Shown here one piece after another: positions 50,421 through 60,093 of a DNA stretch of 64,000 bases. Origin of the DNA: an uncultured Pseudomonadota bacterium (GTDB taxonomy: Bacteria > Bdellovibrionota_B > Oligoflexia > Oligoflexales > CAIYRB01); NCBI GenBank assembly GCA_903915625.1, contig CAIWTN010000185.1:1-64000 (forward strand), written 5' to 3'. A program made the position numbers and the translations under genes. The notes beneath the pieces were generated by a model. That model did no database searches. It saw nothing but the letters and a program-made list of their open reading frames with translations, and had not been told where the DNA came from. Position 1 is the first letter of the stretch; the number at the start of each line of letters is the position of its first letter.

Positions 50421-51311
50421 ATGCGGCTTGGTAAAATTGTTCAATCAATTCTGACCGTTACGACCATGATCGGGAGCGCCGCAACAACCGCTTTCGCCCT
50501 ACCAATCGGACATTCCAGCGATTATTCCTATACTGAGAGCTCGTCTGTACCCGCGCTATTGGCTCCAGGAGTTAACTTTCTTGGCACCGTCGCACTGAAC
50601 AATTGCTCCGGTGCACTGGTACGATTTCGCCAATCCCACCCCGACGATCGCGCTTTAGTACTTACGAACGGACACTGCTTAGAGAGCGGCCTACCGACAC
50701 CAGGTCAAGTGATCACTGATGCGCCGTCACGCCGTACTTTTGACCTAATGAACAAAGACGCCTCGGATGTCCTGGGTACTCTCAGTGCAGAATCCATGCT
50801 CTATGGCACGATGACCGATACTGACGTAGCTCTGTACCTGCTAACGGACACGTATACCGAGATTAGCCAGCGCTACGGTGTGCAACCATTGACCGTCAGC
50901 GACAAGCATCCAACAGCTGGCGCTGCGATCAACATAGTTTCAGCTTACTGGCGCCGCACCTACACGTGCAGCATCGACAACTTTGTTTCGGAGCTTCATG
51001 AAGACGGCTGGATTTTCCGCGATGCCATCCGTTATACGGCTAAAGGTTGCGCTGTCATTGGCGGCACCTCGGGCGCGCCTATTATTGGCACCGACCCTAG
51101 TCTAGTGATCGGGATCAACAACACGATCAATGAACAAGGCGGCCGCTGCACTCGCAACAATCCTTGTGAAGTAGATCAAAATGGTTCCGTCGTGGTGAAA
51201 AAGGGTACTGGCTACGGTGAGCAGGTCTACTTGTTCTACGGCTGTTTAGACGGCACGGGTCACGGCATCGATTTGAGTCGTGCTGGCTGCAGCCTGCCCA
51301 AGCCTCAGTGA
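50421..51311 (+). CDS. Secreted trypsin-like serine protease
   Basis: Signal peptide; VLTNGHCLE, DTDVALYLL, GGTSGAPIIG triad motifs. Confidence 0.88.
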   Translation: MRLGKIVQSILTVTTMIGSAATTAFALPIGHSSDYSYTESSSVPALLAPGVNFLGTVALNNCSGALVRFRQSHPDDRALVLTNGHCLESGLPTPGQVITDAPSRRTFDLMNKDASDVLGTLSAESMLYGTMTDTDVALYLLTDTYTEISQRYGVQPLTVSDKHPTAGAAINIVSAYWRRTYTCSIDNFVSELHEDGWIFRDAIRYTAKGCAVIGGTSGAPIIGTDPSLVIGINNTINEQGGRCTRNNPCEVDQNGSVVVKKGTGYGEQVYLFYGCLDGTGHGIDLSRAGCSLPKPQ

Positions 51312-51325
51312 TTGTTATGTGATTA

Positions 51326-52078
51326 TTAGGTGCCCGTAAAGATAGACGAAGCGGGCTGCCGAACAAACGGCAGTCCAGGCTCGTCTAATAGGATGCGTTG
51401 AAACGCACCGTCTTGAAACACCAGTAAATTAGGCTGATCCCAGCTCTCGACACTCATCATCAGCTGCGATGTTCGAGGATGTGTCTCTGCATAGGGCACG
51501 TGAAAGTGTCCGATGATCCCATGATCACACTCACTGTCCTCCATCCAGCGGGCGAAGGCGTCGAGGATGCGGTCATGATTGAGCGTCCGGTACTGGTCCT
51601 GAGCACGGGAAAACTTGGCGTGTCTTAATGCGTAGGCATCTAACCAGCCACCGGGGACATAGGCCGCTGCAAACCTCACTGCCTGGGACTTCAGAGTTCC
51701 GCGGAACAGTTTGTACAAGGGCTCATCAGTCAGCAGATCACCGTGGGTCACTTTGAGCCGAACGCCTGACTTAAGGGTTATGTAGATATCACGCTCTTGG
51801 ACGATCTCAATGCCCTTCCATCCGATGCGCTCGAGATGAAACTCATGATTGCCCTCGACATAAACCACTCGTACCCCACGCTGCACCAAGCCCACAAGGG
51901 CCTCACCCAGCGGGCGAAACTTGCGCCGGAAGTAGTCGCTATCGCCGAAGCAAAAGTCACAGATGTCGCCATTGAGGACTACGGTCTCTACCTGCGGCCC
52001 AAGACGCTCAAGGGCGTCCAACAATAGACGAGCTCTCTTGTCAGCCATGTGCTGAATATGAATGTCAGAGACCAGCAC
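51326..52078 (-). CDS. UDP-2,3-diacylglucosamine diphosphatase-like metallophosphoesterase
   Basis: LVSDIH, LNGDICDF, VEGNHEFH, GHFHVPY metallophosphoesterase motifs. Confidence 0.82.
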   Translation of the reverse strand: MLVSDIHIQHMADKRARLLLDALERLGPQVETVVLNGDICDFCFGDSDYFRRKFRPLGEALVGLVQRGVRVVYVEGNHEFHLERIGWKGIEIVQERDIYITLKSGVRLKVTHGDLLTDEPLYKLFRGTLKSQAVRFAAAYVPGGWLDAYALRHAKFSRAQDQYRTLNHDRILDAFARWMEDSECDHGIIGHFHVPYAETHPRTSQLMMSVESWDQPNLLVFQDGAFQRILLDEPGLPFVRQPASSIFTGT

Positions 52079-52269
52079 GAAGGGCGCTGTGATGTGAGAC
52101 TCACCGTTGGCATTGAAGTTAGTCGTATTGATGATCTCGTACTCCTATCAGGAGTGACACTATAACCTGTATCCTCTGGAATGCTCTTGCAAAATCAGGG
52201 CAATTCTGGTTTTTTAACAGGGCTACGTCCATTTTAAAACTAACCGTGGCGTCAATCAGGAGGACTCCA

Positions 52270-52512
52270 ATGTCTCTTTCCGTCGAAGAAAAGGTCAAGC
52301 AAATCGTCGTCAACCAGCTCGGCGTTGAAGAGGGCTCTGTAGTTGGCAAAGCTAAGTTCATCGAAGACCTGGGCGCTGACTCCCTGGATATCGTAGAGCT
52401 AGTTATGGCGATGGAAGAAGCATTCGGCGTCGATATTCCTGACGAAGAAGCTGAAAACATCCGCACCGTCGACGACGCCGTTTCCTTCATCAAAAAGGCT
52501 GAAGACGCCTAA
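52270..52512 (+). CDS. acpP: Acyl carrier protein
   Basis: [41 protein letters not shown]. Confidence 0.96.
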   Translation: MSLSVEEKVKQIVVNQLGVEEGSVVGKAKFIEDLGADSLDIVELVMAMEEAFGVDIPDEEAENIRTVDDAVSFIKKAEDA

Positions 52513-52520
52513 GGAACTCA

Positions 52521-52988
52521 ATGATGGCAACCAAAATCGGAATCGCAGCTGATCACGCCGGCAAAGAGCTCAAGCAACTTATCGGCGAATTCGTGAGGAT
52601 GAAGAATTACGAAGTGGTCGACTACGGGGTTGCCGTCGATTCCGCAAAGTCAGTTGATTATCCCGATTACGCGGCCATTCTGTCGGCTGATGTCGCCAGC
52701 GGCAAGCTAGACCTTGGGGTTTTAATCTGTGGCACAGGCATCGGCATGTGTATCACAGCCAACAAATTCCCTGGGGTCCGCGCGGCGTGTGTCTGGGACG
52801 AATTTACCGCTCGTATGAGCCGAGCTCACAACGACGCCAATATCATCTGTCTTGGCGCTCGAGTGATCAATCATCATCGCGCGGCTGAGCTTGTGAACCT
52901 TTGGCTAGATACCCCTTTTGAAGGGAATCGCCACAAGGCACGGCTTGATAAGATCCGCGAAATAGAAAAAAAGCTGAGCGTGCGCTAA
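52521..52988 (+). CDS. rpiB: Ribose-5-phosphate isomerase B
   Basis: [49 protein letters not shown]. Confidence 0.95.
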   Translation: MMATKIGIAADHAGKELKQLIGEFVRMKNYEVVDYGVAVDSAKSVDYPDYAAILSADVASGKLDLGVLICGTGIGMCITANKFPGVRAACVWDEFTARMSRAHNDANIICLGARVINHHRAAELVNLWLDTPFEGNRHKARLDKIREIEKKLSVR

Positions 52989-53044
52989 GCGCTGCCTTCC
53001 TGCTGCGTTTGACCCGCCCCGCGACCGTTATTAAGGAAAATGCC

Positions 53045-54307
53045 GTGCAAAAGCCGTGGGAGATTCTCCAAAACAAAGATCCGCAAGTGTATCAACTCAT
53101 CGAGGCCGAATTTAAGCGGCAACAAGATGGCCTAGAGTTGATTGCATCGGAGAACTTCGCCTCGGCTGAAGTGATAGCGAGCATGGGCAACGTGCTTGCT
53201 AATAAATACGCCGAAGGACTCCCAGGCAAGCGCTACTATGGCGGTTGTGAGGTTGTGGATGCGGTAGAGACGCTAGCGATTGAGCGACTAACGCGCCTGT
53301 TTGGTGCCAAGTTTGCCAACGTCCAACCACATTCCGGCGCCCAAGCAAATGCCGCGGTGTTCCTTGTACTAGCCAAACCAGGCGACCGCATCTTAGGTCT
53401 AGACTTGGCGCACGGTGGTCACTTGACTCACGGAGCAAAGGTTAACTTCTCAGGCGTCATCTACGAATCCCACTTCTACCAACTTGAGGCGGGCAGTGAT
53501 CTCATAGACATGAACCAGGTGCGCGAGCATGCGCACCGGGTCAAGCCGAAGATTCTAATCGCCGGAGCTAGCGCTTATTCAAGAACCCTTGATTTCGCTG
53601 AGTTTCGCCGTATCGCGGATGAAGTAGGAGCCTACCTAGTCGTAGACATGGCACATATTGCCGGTTTAGTGGCAGCAGGACTGCATCCAAGCCCGGTACC
53701 GCATGCCCATGTGGTGACCACGACGACCCACAAGACCCTGCGCGGTCCACGTGGCGGCGTGATTCTTTGGAACGACGAGTCTCTCAGCAAAGAGATCAAC
53801 AAGGGCGTATTCCCAGGCACACAAGGTGGCCCGCTGGAACACGTAATTGCGGCAAAAGCAGTCTGTTTCCAAGAAGCGCTCCAGCCGTCCTTCAAAGATT
53901 ACCAGTTAGACGTGGTGCGTAATGCCAACACCCTAGCCAACGCCCTCATAGAGCGAGGCTTCAAACTGGTGTCAGGCGGAACAGACAACCACTTGTTGCT
54001 AATTAACCTAAGCGACACACCAGTCAGCGGCAAGCAGCTCGAAGAGGCACTGGGCAAGATCGCAATCACCGTAAATAAGAACACCGTCCCCGGTGAAAAG
54101 CGCAGTCCATTCGTCACTAGTGGCATTCGCATTGGTACCCCAGCTGTGACCACTCGCGGGCTGCGTCAGGCAGATATGGAACATATTGCAAATTGGGTTA
54201 AGCAAGCCTTCGACCACGTTGCAGATGACGCCTACCTGGCAAAGCTGAAAGGCGAAGTTGAATCATTTGCGCGACGGTTCCCGCTCTATCCAAATTGGAC
54301 GAGCTGA
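53045..54307 (+). CDS. glyA: Serine hydroxymethyltransferase
   Basis: [46 protein letters not shown] start 53045 with AAGGA SD. Confidence 0.97.
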   Translation: MQKPWEILQNKDPQVYQLIEAEFKRQQDGLELIASENFASAEVIASMGNVLANKYAEGLPGKRYYGGCEVVDAVETLAIERLTRLFGAKFANVQPHSGAQANAAVFLVLAKPGDRILGLDLAHGGHLTHGAKVNFSGVIYESHFYQLEAGSDLIDMNQVREHAHRVKPKILIAGASAYSRTLDFAEFRRIADEVGAYLVVDMAHIAGLVAAGLHPSPVPHAHVVTTTTHKTLRGPRGGVILWNDESLSKEINKGVFPGTQGGPLEHVIAAKAVCFQEALQPSFKDYQLDVVRNANTLANALIERGFKLVSGGTDNHLLLINLSDTPVSGKQLEEALGKIAITVNKNTVPGEKRSPFVTSGIRIGTPAVTTRGLRQADMEHIANWVKQAFDHVADDAYLAKLKGEVESFARRFPLYPNWTS

Positions 54308-54319
54308 TCGGAGTGGAAC

Positions 54320-54772
54320 GTGAGATGCCCAAAATGTGGCTTTGACGACACCAAGGTACTGGAAAGCCGCATCCACGACGGAGGACGCAGTGTCAGGCGG
54401 CGGCGTTCTTGCGTTGCCTGCAATTACCGTTTTACCACGTATGAAAAAGAAGAAAGCTTCGCCTTCTCCGTCATGAAGAAGGACGGTCGCATCGAGCCGT
54501 ATAATCGCGACAAGATCTTCCGCTCCATCCAGATTGCCTGCCAGAAGCGCCCGATCAACTATGACCAGATCGAGATGATGATTGCGCGCCTGGAAAAGCA
54601 AATCCAAGAATCTGGTGAGCGAACCGTGCCCAGCCAGAAACTGGGCGACTTGATTATGAACAGCTTGCAAGGGCTGGATAAAGTCGCGTATGTGAGGTTT
54701 GCTTCCGTCTACAAAGATTTTCAGGATCCGAGCGAGTTTATGCGAGAGATCCACAGTTTGGACAAAAAATAA
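54320..54772 (+). CDS. nrdR: Transcriptional repressor NrdR
   Basis: MRCPKCGFDDTKVLESRIHDGGRSVRRRRSCVACNYRFTTYE. Confidence 0.97.
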   Translation: MRCPKCGFDDTKVLESRIHDGGRSVRRRRSCVACNYRFTTYEKEESFAFSVMKKDGRIEPYNRDKIFRSIQIACQKRPINYDQIEMMIARLEKQIQESGERTVPSQKLGDLIMNSLQGLDKVAYVRFASVYKDFQDPSEFMREIHSLDKK

Positions 54773-55399
54773 ATGTTCACCGGTATTGTCGAACGCACTG
54801 GCAAAATCCTCTCACTATCACGGCCACCTCTAGGCTCCAGTGGAGTTATGAGTAGCATTACTCAACTACTAGTTGATGCTGGCAAAGGCTTTGAGACGGC
54901 TTTAGGTGACAGCGTTTCCGTGAATGGCTGCTGCCTTACTGTAACGAGCAATAAATTTCACATGCTGGCTTTTGACGTCAGTAGCGAAACGCTGAGCCGG
55001 ACAGGCCTCGGTGATTTGACCGAAGGCAGCGAAGTTAATTTGGAGCGGGCGCTAAAAGTAGGTGATCGCCTTGGCGGCCACATGGTCACGGGCCATGTAG
55101 ACGGCATCGGCACCGTAATAAAAGTGGGTAAGCAGGCCGACGGCTGGGAGATTTCGGTACTTATCCCGCGAGTCCTCAGTCGCTACGTCATTTACAAGGG
55201 CTCCATTTGCTTGGATGGCGTGAGCCTAACAGTAAATACCTTATCAGACCGGGACGATGGCACCTTGGTCGGGCTCATGCTGATCCCTACAACAGTAAGC
55301 TTGACGTCCTTCAACAGCTTACAGCCAGGACAAAGCCTAAATGTAGAGGTGGACCCCATCGGCAAGTATGTGGAACGCCTGACCACGTTGAGTCCATAA
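54773..55399 (+). CDS. ribE: Riboflavin synthase alpha subunit
   Basis: MFTGIVERTGKIL, VNGCCLTV, GGHMVTGHVDGIG, DGVSLTVN. Confidence 0.95.
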   Translation: MFTGIVERTGKILSLSRPPLGSSGVMSSITQLLVDAGKGFETALGDSVSVNGCCLTVTSNKFHMLAFDVSSETLSRTGLGDLTEGSEVNLERALKVGDRLGGHMVTGHVDGIGTVIKVGKQADGWEISVLIPRVLSRYVIYKGSICLDGVSLTVNTLSDRDDGTLVGLMLIPTTVSLTSFNSLQPGQSLNVEVDPIGKYVERLTTLSP

Positions 55400-55498
55400 C
55401 CCACCGTATTTCATGGATTTTTACTAATTGACAAAAACAAGTGTCATGGCGCAAAAACTCTGCTAGCATTCGGCGCCTGTTCCACCGGAGCTAGCTCT

Positions 55499-56662
55499 AT
55501 GACATCTCAAGACGTTGCCATTGCCCGCGTAGGCCAAGCCATTGACGCCATCAAAAAAGGTGGCATGGTCATTATGGTTGATGATGAGGACCGCGAAAAC
55601 GAAGGCGACCTCGTCTTCGCTGCCGCCCACGTGTCCGCAGAAAAAATCAACTTCATGACCAAGGAAGCTCGAGGCTTGATTTGCTTGAGCTTAGACCAAG
55701 ACAGCATCGAGCGGCTGCAGCTGCCAATGATGGAAGACTCAAGCAAAAGAGTCCCGACTAAGTCGACCGCATTTACCGTCAGCATCGAAGCTCGCGAGGG
55801 CGTGACTACTGGTATCTCAGCTGCCGACCGCGCCCACACCATTCGTGTCGCTACGGCTGCTAACGCGACTCCAAACGACCTCGTGGTGCCTGGCCACATT
55901 TTTCCGCTTAAGGCCCGCAGCGGCGGAGTGCTGCAGCGTGCAGGCCACACAGAGGGATCAATCGATTTGGTAAGGCTTGCAGGCTTACCCTCATCGGCGG
56001 TCATTTGTGAGATCATGAATGATGATGGGACGATGGCAAGAATGCCAGACCTTGAGTTGTTCGCTCAGCGCCATAAGATTCCTATCGTCACAATTGCTGA
56101 CATCATTACCTACCGCCTACAGCGCGAGTACTTGATGACGCAAGTTGCCAAGGGCCCGGTTAAAACCGCCTACGGCGAATTCCAAAGTATTTTATTTAAG
56201 AGCGAGATCGATCATCTCACTCATGTGGCACTCGTTAAGGGCGACTTAGAAAATCACGTCGTCGATGTTCGGGTGCACCGGCAACGGCCGTTGTTGGACG
56301 TTTTAAGTCACCCCGAGCAAGGTGATCGCTCTAGGATTGAATACGCTCTGCGGATGCTCCAGGATCATAGCCACGCCGTGGTATTATACCTGTCACATCC
56401 GGACCCTCAACTCGCCTGGAAGGCAGATTTCAACAACTTGATTAAGCCCGAAAGCCAACCGGCTGATGTGGCCACTAGTCAGCCACAACGGCCTTGGACC
56501 GAAATGGACCCACTCCAGCTCGGGGTCGGAGCCCAAATACTGCGGCATCTTGGAGTGCGTCAAATGAGAGTCCATATGTCGCGGGCAACACCGCTTAAGG
56601 GCCTAGCCGGATTCGGCCTGGAAGTCGTAAGCACCGTCCAGCTTCCCAGTGGGCAAGCATAA
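55499..56662 (+). CDS. 3,4-dihydroxy-2-butanone-4-phosphate synthase fused to degenerate GTP cyclohydrolase II domain
   Basis: RibB: MVDDEDRENEGDLVFAA, REGVTTGISAADRAHTIR, AGHTEGSIDL; C-terminal RibA-like half lacks zinc cysteines and RQEGRGIGL. Confidence 0.92.
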   Translation: MTSQDVAIARVGQAIDAIKKGGMVIMVDDEDRENEGDLVFAAAHVSAEKINFMTKEARGLICLSLDQDSIERLQLPMMEDSSKRVPTKSTAFTVSIEAREGVTTGISAADRAHTIRVATAANATPNDLVVPGHIFPLKARSGGVLQRAGHTEGSIDLVRLAGLPSSAVICEIMNDDGTMARMPDLELFAQRHKIPIVTIADIITYRLQREYLMTQVAKGPVKTAYGEFQSILFKSEIDHLTHVALVKGDLENHVVDVRVHRQRPLLDVLSHPEQGDRSRIEYALRMLQDHSHAVVLYLSHPDPQLAWKADFNNLIKPESQPADVATSQPQRPWTEMDPLQLGVGAQILRHLGVRQMRVHMSRATPLKGLAGFGLEVVSTVQLPSGQA

Positions 56663-56687
56663 GTTACCAATTAAAGAGGTATATATC

Positions 56688-57137
56688 ATGGCAACTCGTT
56701 TTCTTGTCCTCGCAAGCCGATTTAACGACACCATCACCAAAGCTCTGCTTTCAGGAGCTCAGGACACCTTGAGCTCGGCCGGTGTAGCGGATGCCAATGT
56801 CGACCTCCTGTGGGTTCCCGGCGCGTTTGAGCTGGCAACCGTTGCGGCACAAGCCGCCAAGAGCAAGGCCTACGGAGCCATCATTTGTCTCGGCGCCGTG
56901 ATCCGCGGTGACACCCCGCACTTCGACCTAGTTGCTGGTCAAGCCGCCGCTGGTCTCCAGCGCGTTGGCATTGAGACCGGCATCCCAGTGATCTTCGGAG
57001 TCTTGTCGACTGACACTGTCGAGCAGGCGTTGACCCGCTCAGGTATCAAAGGTGGCAACAAGGGCGTAGACGCTGCCCAGGCAGCACTCAGCATGGTAAA
57101 AACCATGGCCCGCTTAGCGGAGCTGACACACCGGTGA
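56688..57137 (+). CDS. ribH: 6,7-dimethyl-8-ribityllumazine synthase
   Basis: SRFNDTITKALLSGA, WVPGAFELATVAAQAA, GAVIRGDTPHFD, GGNKGVDAAQAALSM. Confidence 0.96.
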   Translation: MATRFLVLASRFNDTITKALLSGAQDTLSSAGVADANVDLLWVPGAFELATVAAQAAKSKAYGAIICLGAVIRGDTPHFDLVAGQAAAGLQRVGIETGIPVIFGVLSTDTVEQALTRSGIKGGNKGVDAAQAALSMVKTMARLAELTHR

Positions 57138-57553
57138 GCACCAACAGCAAGACCAAATCCCGAGAGTATGCCCTCCAGTTCCTCTATCAGTCTGAGATGG
57201 AGAAACTCTTTCTATTCTCTGACAGCCATTTTCAAGGCTTCGTCAGTCATCAACTTGTGCCTACCGAACACATTGCGGAAGTGCGCGAGTTAGCCCGGGG
57301 CACGATAGAACGCAGTCTGGAAATAGACGCCAAAATCCAAGAGGTCTCTGCCAACTGGAAATTGAGTCGAATGTCGGTCATCGACCGCAACGTCCTGCGC
57401 CTAGCTACGTTTGAGCTCCTCCTCGGATCTGCGCCACACCGGGTCATTCTCAATGAAGCTATTGAATTGGCAAAGAAATTTGGCTCTGCCGAGTCAAGCC
57501 GATTTGTCAATGGAGTGCTCGATCGGATCGCCAAAACCACTGCAGTGCGATAA
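57134..57553 (+). CDS. nusB: Transcription antitermination factor NusB
   Basis: SREYALQFLYQSEM, RMSVIDRNVLRLATFELL, VILNEAIELAKKFGSAESSRFVNGVLDRI. Confidence 0.95.
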   Translation: MSTNSKTKSREYALQFLYQSEMEKLFLFSDSHFQGFVSHQLVPTEHIAEVRELARGTIERSLEIDAKIQEVSANWKLSRMSVIDRNVLRLATFELLLGSAPHRVILNEAIELAKKFGSAESSRFVNGVLDRIAKTTAVR

Positions 57554-57586
57554 TCTAGCCAGATCAACATCTGGTAGGAGCAATGC

Positions 57587-58213
57587 ATGGACGAGCAGTT
57601 GATCGGCGGCGCCACAAAGGCGACGCCAACCCCGGCTCTAGGCCTGGCTGATCAGAGTGCGACTGATTCGAATCCCAAAGTCGATTTCATCAACACAGGA
57701 CGGCAGGTGATTGCACGGATAGTGCGCGATGCCTCGGCCTCCCCCTGTGAGTTCTGGTTTGGTTTGGCTAAATCAGGACCACATGCCCCGCTAGGACTCC
57801 TCGGGGAAAAACCTACTGATGACCTGCTCAAGATCGCGGCCACAGAGGGCATTAGCGAGTCCGGCCCTGTCGTCTTATTTGACGCCGAAAGCGAGAGTCC
57901 GCGAGGACTACTTCTCATGCCTTTACCCGAGGCTAATTACCAAGAACAGAGCGGCTGGCTAGACTTATTGACGGCAACGCTGTTGCCTTGGTCCCCTGAT
58001 AGAATTGGTATTTATTTAGCTCCCGAGGCAGTTGGCACTGATCCTAGTATGGAACTGCTCTCAGCGGTGCTGCACCGGATTGTGCAGAACACTCGCATCC
58101 GAGAAATTTTCCTGCTTACCGGCAATCACGGGACCAACCACCTCTTAAATGCCGTACTACGCTTAAAGCAGGAACTAACCACAGACGAGTTTGATCTTTA
58201 CGTCTATCATTAG
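57587..58213 (+). CDS. Hypothetical protein
   Basis: 208-aa ORF in operon orientation with GTAGGAG upstream; no family recognised. Confidence 0.6.
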   Translation: MDEQLIGGATKATPTPALGLADQSATDSNPKVDFINTGRQVIARIVRDASASPCEFWFGLAKSGPHAPLGLLGEKPTDDLLKIAATEGISESGPVVLFDAESESPRGLLLMPLPEANYQEQSGWLDLLTATLLPWSPDRIGIYLAPEAVGTDPSMELLSAVLHRIVQNTRIREIFLLTGNHGTNHLLNAVLRLKQELTTDEFDLYVYH

Positions 58214-58239
58214 CCTTAATTGGGTAGGGAGCATATTCG

Positions 58240-59064
58240 ATGAGTACATCACCTTTTCGTCCTGACGCGCTTGCCGGTAGGGTTGCCCTTATCACCGGAG
58301 GCGGAACGGGAATTTGCTTTGGCATCGCTCAGGAACTTGGCCGACACGGTGCCAGACTCATGCTGATGGGGCGCCGTGAAGAGGTCTTAAAAGAAGCTTG
58401 CGAAGCCCTAAAGAAGCAGGGAATCGCTGCCGCTTACGTTGCTGGCGATGTGCGTGAATATGCCAATGCCGAAAAGGCGATTGCTGCCACCGTCGCTGCC
58501 TATGGCAAGCTCGACATCCTACTGAATGGCGCTGCCGGCAACTTTCTTTGCCCCACTGACAAATTAAGCTCTAACGGCTTTAAGACAGTCATCGACATCG
58601 ACCTACTTGGCACGTTCAATATGTGCCGCGCCGCTTTTAGCTCACTGAAGGCAGCGAAAGACAGCCTGATCCTCAACATCTCGGCGACCCTTCATTATCA
58701 GGGGACCATTATGCAGTCCCATGTAATGGCTGCGAAGGCCGGTATCGATGCCCTAGGAAAAAACCTAGCCTGTGAATGGGGCGAATTTGGAATTCGAGTG
58801 TGCACGATTGCTCCGGGCGCCATTGGTGACACCGAAGGGATGCGCCGACTTGCTCCACTGGGTGCAGACAAAAAAATTGCCGCTGATGTGCCGCTCCGGC
58901 GCCTTGGGACCACGGATGACATCGGATCTGCTGCCGTATTCTTGGCATCAAGTGCGGCGTCCTACATTACTGGCGAGATCTTAGTCGTAGATGGCGGGGG
59001 CTGGCTGACCAAACCAGCTTTTGTTGACAGAGCAACCTGGGAAAAACTCGCAGCAAAGGGATGA
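58240..59064 (+). CDS. SDR-family oxidoreductase (2,4-dienoyl-CoA reductase-like)
   Basis: ALITGGGTGICFGIAQELGRHGARLMLMGRREE; NGAAGNFLCP; FLASSAASYITGEILVVDGGGW. Confidence 0.9.
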   Translation: MSTSPFRPDALAGRVALITGGGTGICFGIAQELGRHGARLMLMGRREEVLKEACEALKKQGIAAAYVAGDVREYANAEKAIAATVAAYGKLDILLNGAAGNFLCPTDKLSSNGFKTVIDIDLLGTFNMCRAAFSSLKAAKDSLILNISATLHYQGTIMQSHVMAAKAGIDALGKNLACEWGEFGIRVCTIAPGAIGDTEGMRRLAPLGADKKIAADVPLRRLGTTDDIGSAAVFLASSAASYITGEILVVDGGGWLTKPAFVDRATWEKLAAKG

Positions 59065-59067
59065 ATC

Positions 59068-60093
59068 ATGTGGCGCAGGCTGAGACAGGGATCGTCACAG
59101 CTCTTACAGCGTCTGCGCTGGGTTTTGCACCCGATCACCATATTTGTGTCGCTACAAGTTGTGTGGCTGGCGATTACTCTAATTTGGGTGATTTGGTTTG
59201 TCAGCGAGCGAGCTGAGATCGGAGCTCTAGCAAAACGCTTCGGTCAGGAGTATTTCAGCACAGAAATGACCGTGGCAATCCTTGTCGTGGGCTGCATCCT
59301 GCTCGGAGTCCTCTTAGTTGGCACCATCATTCTTTTCGTGACTGGACAACGCCAGAGCTCTGCCGCACGCCAGCAGCGCAATTTCGTTTCAAGTGTCACC
59401 CACGAATTGAAATCCCCCCTAGCAAGCCTGCAGCTAGCCTTTGAAACCATGACAAGTCATGAATTAGATGAAGCCACAAAGCAGCGCATTGCAGAAATCA
59501 TAGACAGCGACATCGAACGCCTACGCCGCTTGATCGATCAGATATTGGTCGCTGGCCGCCTTGACCGCGGTATTTTGAGTTTTGATGATGCATCGTCCAT
59601 AGTGCCGATGGAAGATTTGATAAGACGCATCACGGACAAGCTGTCCTATATGGACCCAAATCTAAATGCGAGATTAACTATCGACTGCCCGCCAGGCTTG
59701 ACGCTTAGAGCATCACGCATGGCACTCAACTTAATTCTAAATAACTTAATTGAGAATGCTATTAAGTACTCTGCTAGGCAGTCGCCTATTAAAATTGGCT
59801 TTGATCAAATTGGATCTGAAGTATTCATGTACGTAAGAGATCAAGGTATTGGCCTCGATAAAAAAGACAAAAAGCGTCTCTTTAAACTCTTTCGCCGTGG
59901 CGAAGCCGCAGTCAAAAAAGCGATACCTGGCACTGGACTTGGGCTCTATATCGTCAAATCTGCTGTTGGCGTCCTAGGTGGCCGAGTCTGGGCTGAAAGC
60001 GCAGGGAGTGGCCAAGGAAGCACTTTCTACGTCTCACTACCCACTAATAAAGAGCCGGATCAAATTAAGCTCGACCAAGTGGAGCACGTATGA
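59068..60093 (+). CDS. Sensor histidine kinase
   Basis: Two TM segments; FVSSVTHELKSPLASLQLAFETM; NLIENAIKYS; GTGLGLYIVKSAVGVLGG. Confidence 0.95.
   Translation: MWRRLRQGSSQLLQRLRWVLHPITIFVSLQVVWLAITLIWVIWFVSERAEIGALAKRFGQEYFSTEMTVAILVVGCILLGVLLVGTIILFVTGQRQSSAARQQRNFVSSVTHELKSPLASLQLAFETMTSHELDEATKQRIAEIIDSDIERLRRLIDQILVAGRLDRGILSFDDASSIVPMEDLIRRITDKLSYMDPNLNARLTIDCPPGLTLRASRMALNLILNNLIENAIKYSARQSPIKIGFDQIGSEVFMYVRDQGIGLDKKDKKRLFKLFRRGEAAVKKAIPGTGLGLYIVKSAVGVLGGRVWAESAGSGQGSTFYVSLPTNKEPDQIKLDQVEHV

Noticed and set aside
55400-55498. FMN riboswitch upstream of the ribB fusion gene
   Set aside because: The gap is only about 100 nt and I could not find the conserved RFN element segments.
55507-56016. 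169-aa minus-strand ORF inside the ribB fusion gene
   Set aside because: Antisense shadow of a strongly recognised coding sequence; no motif or RBS support.
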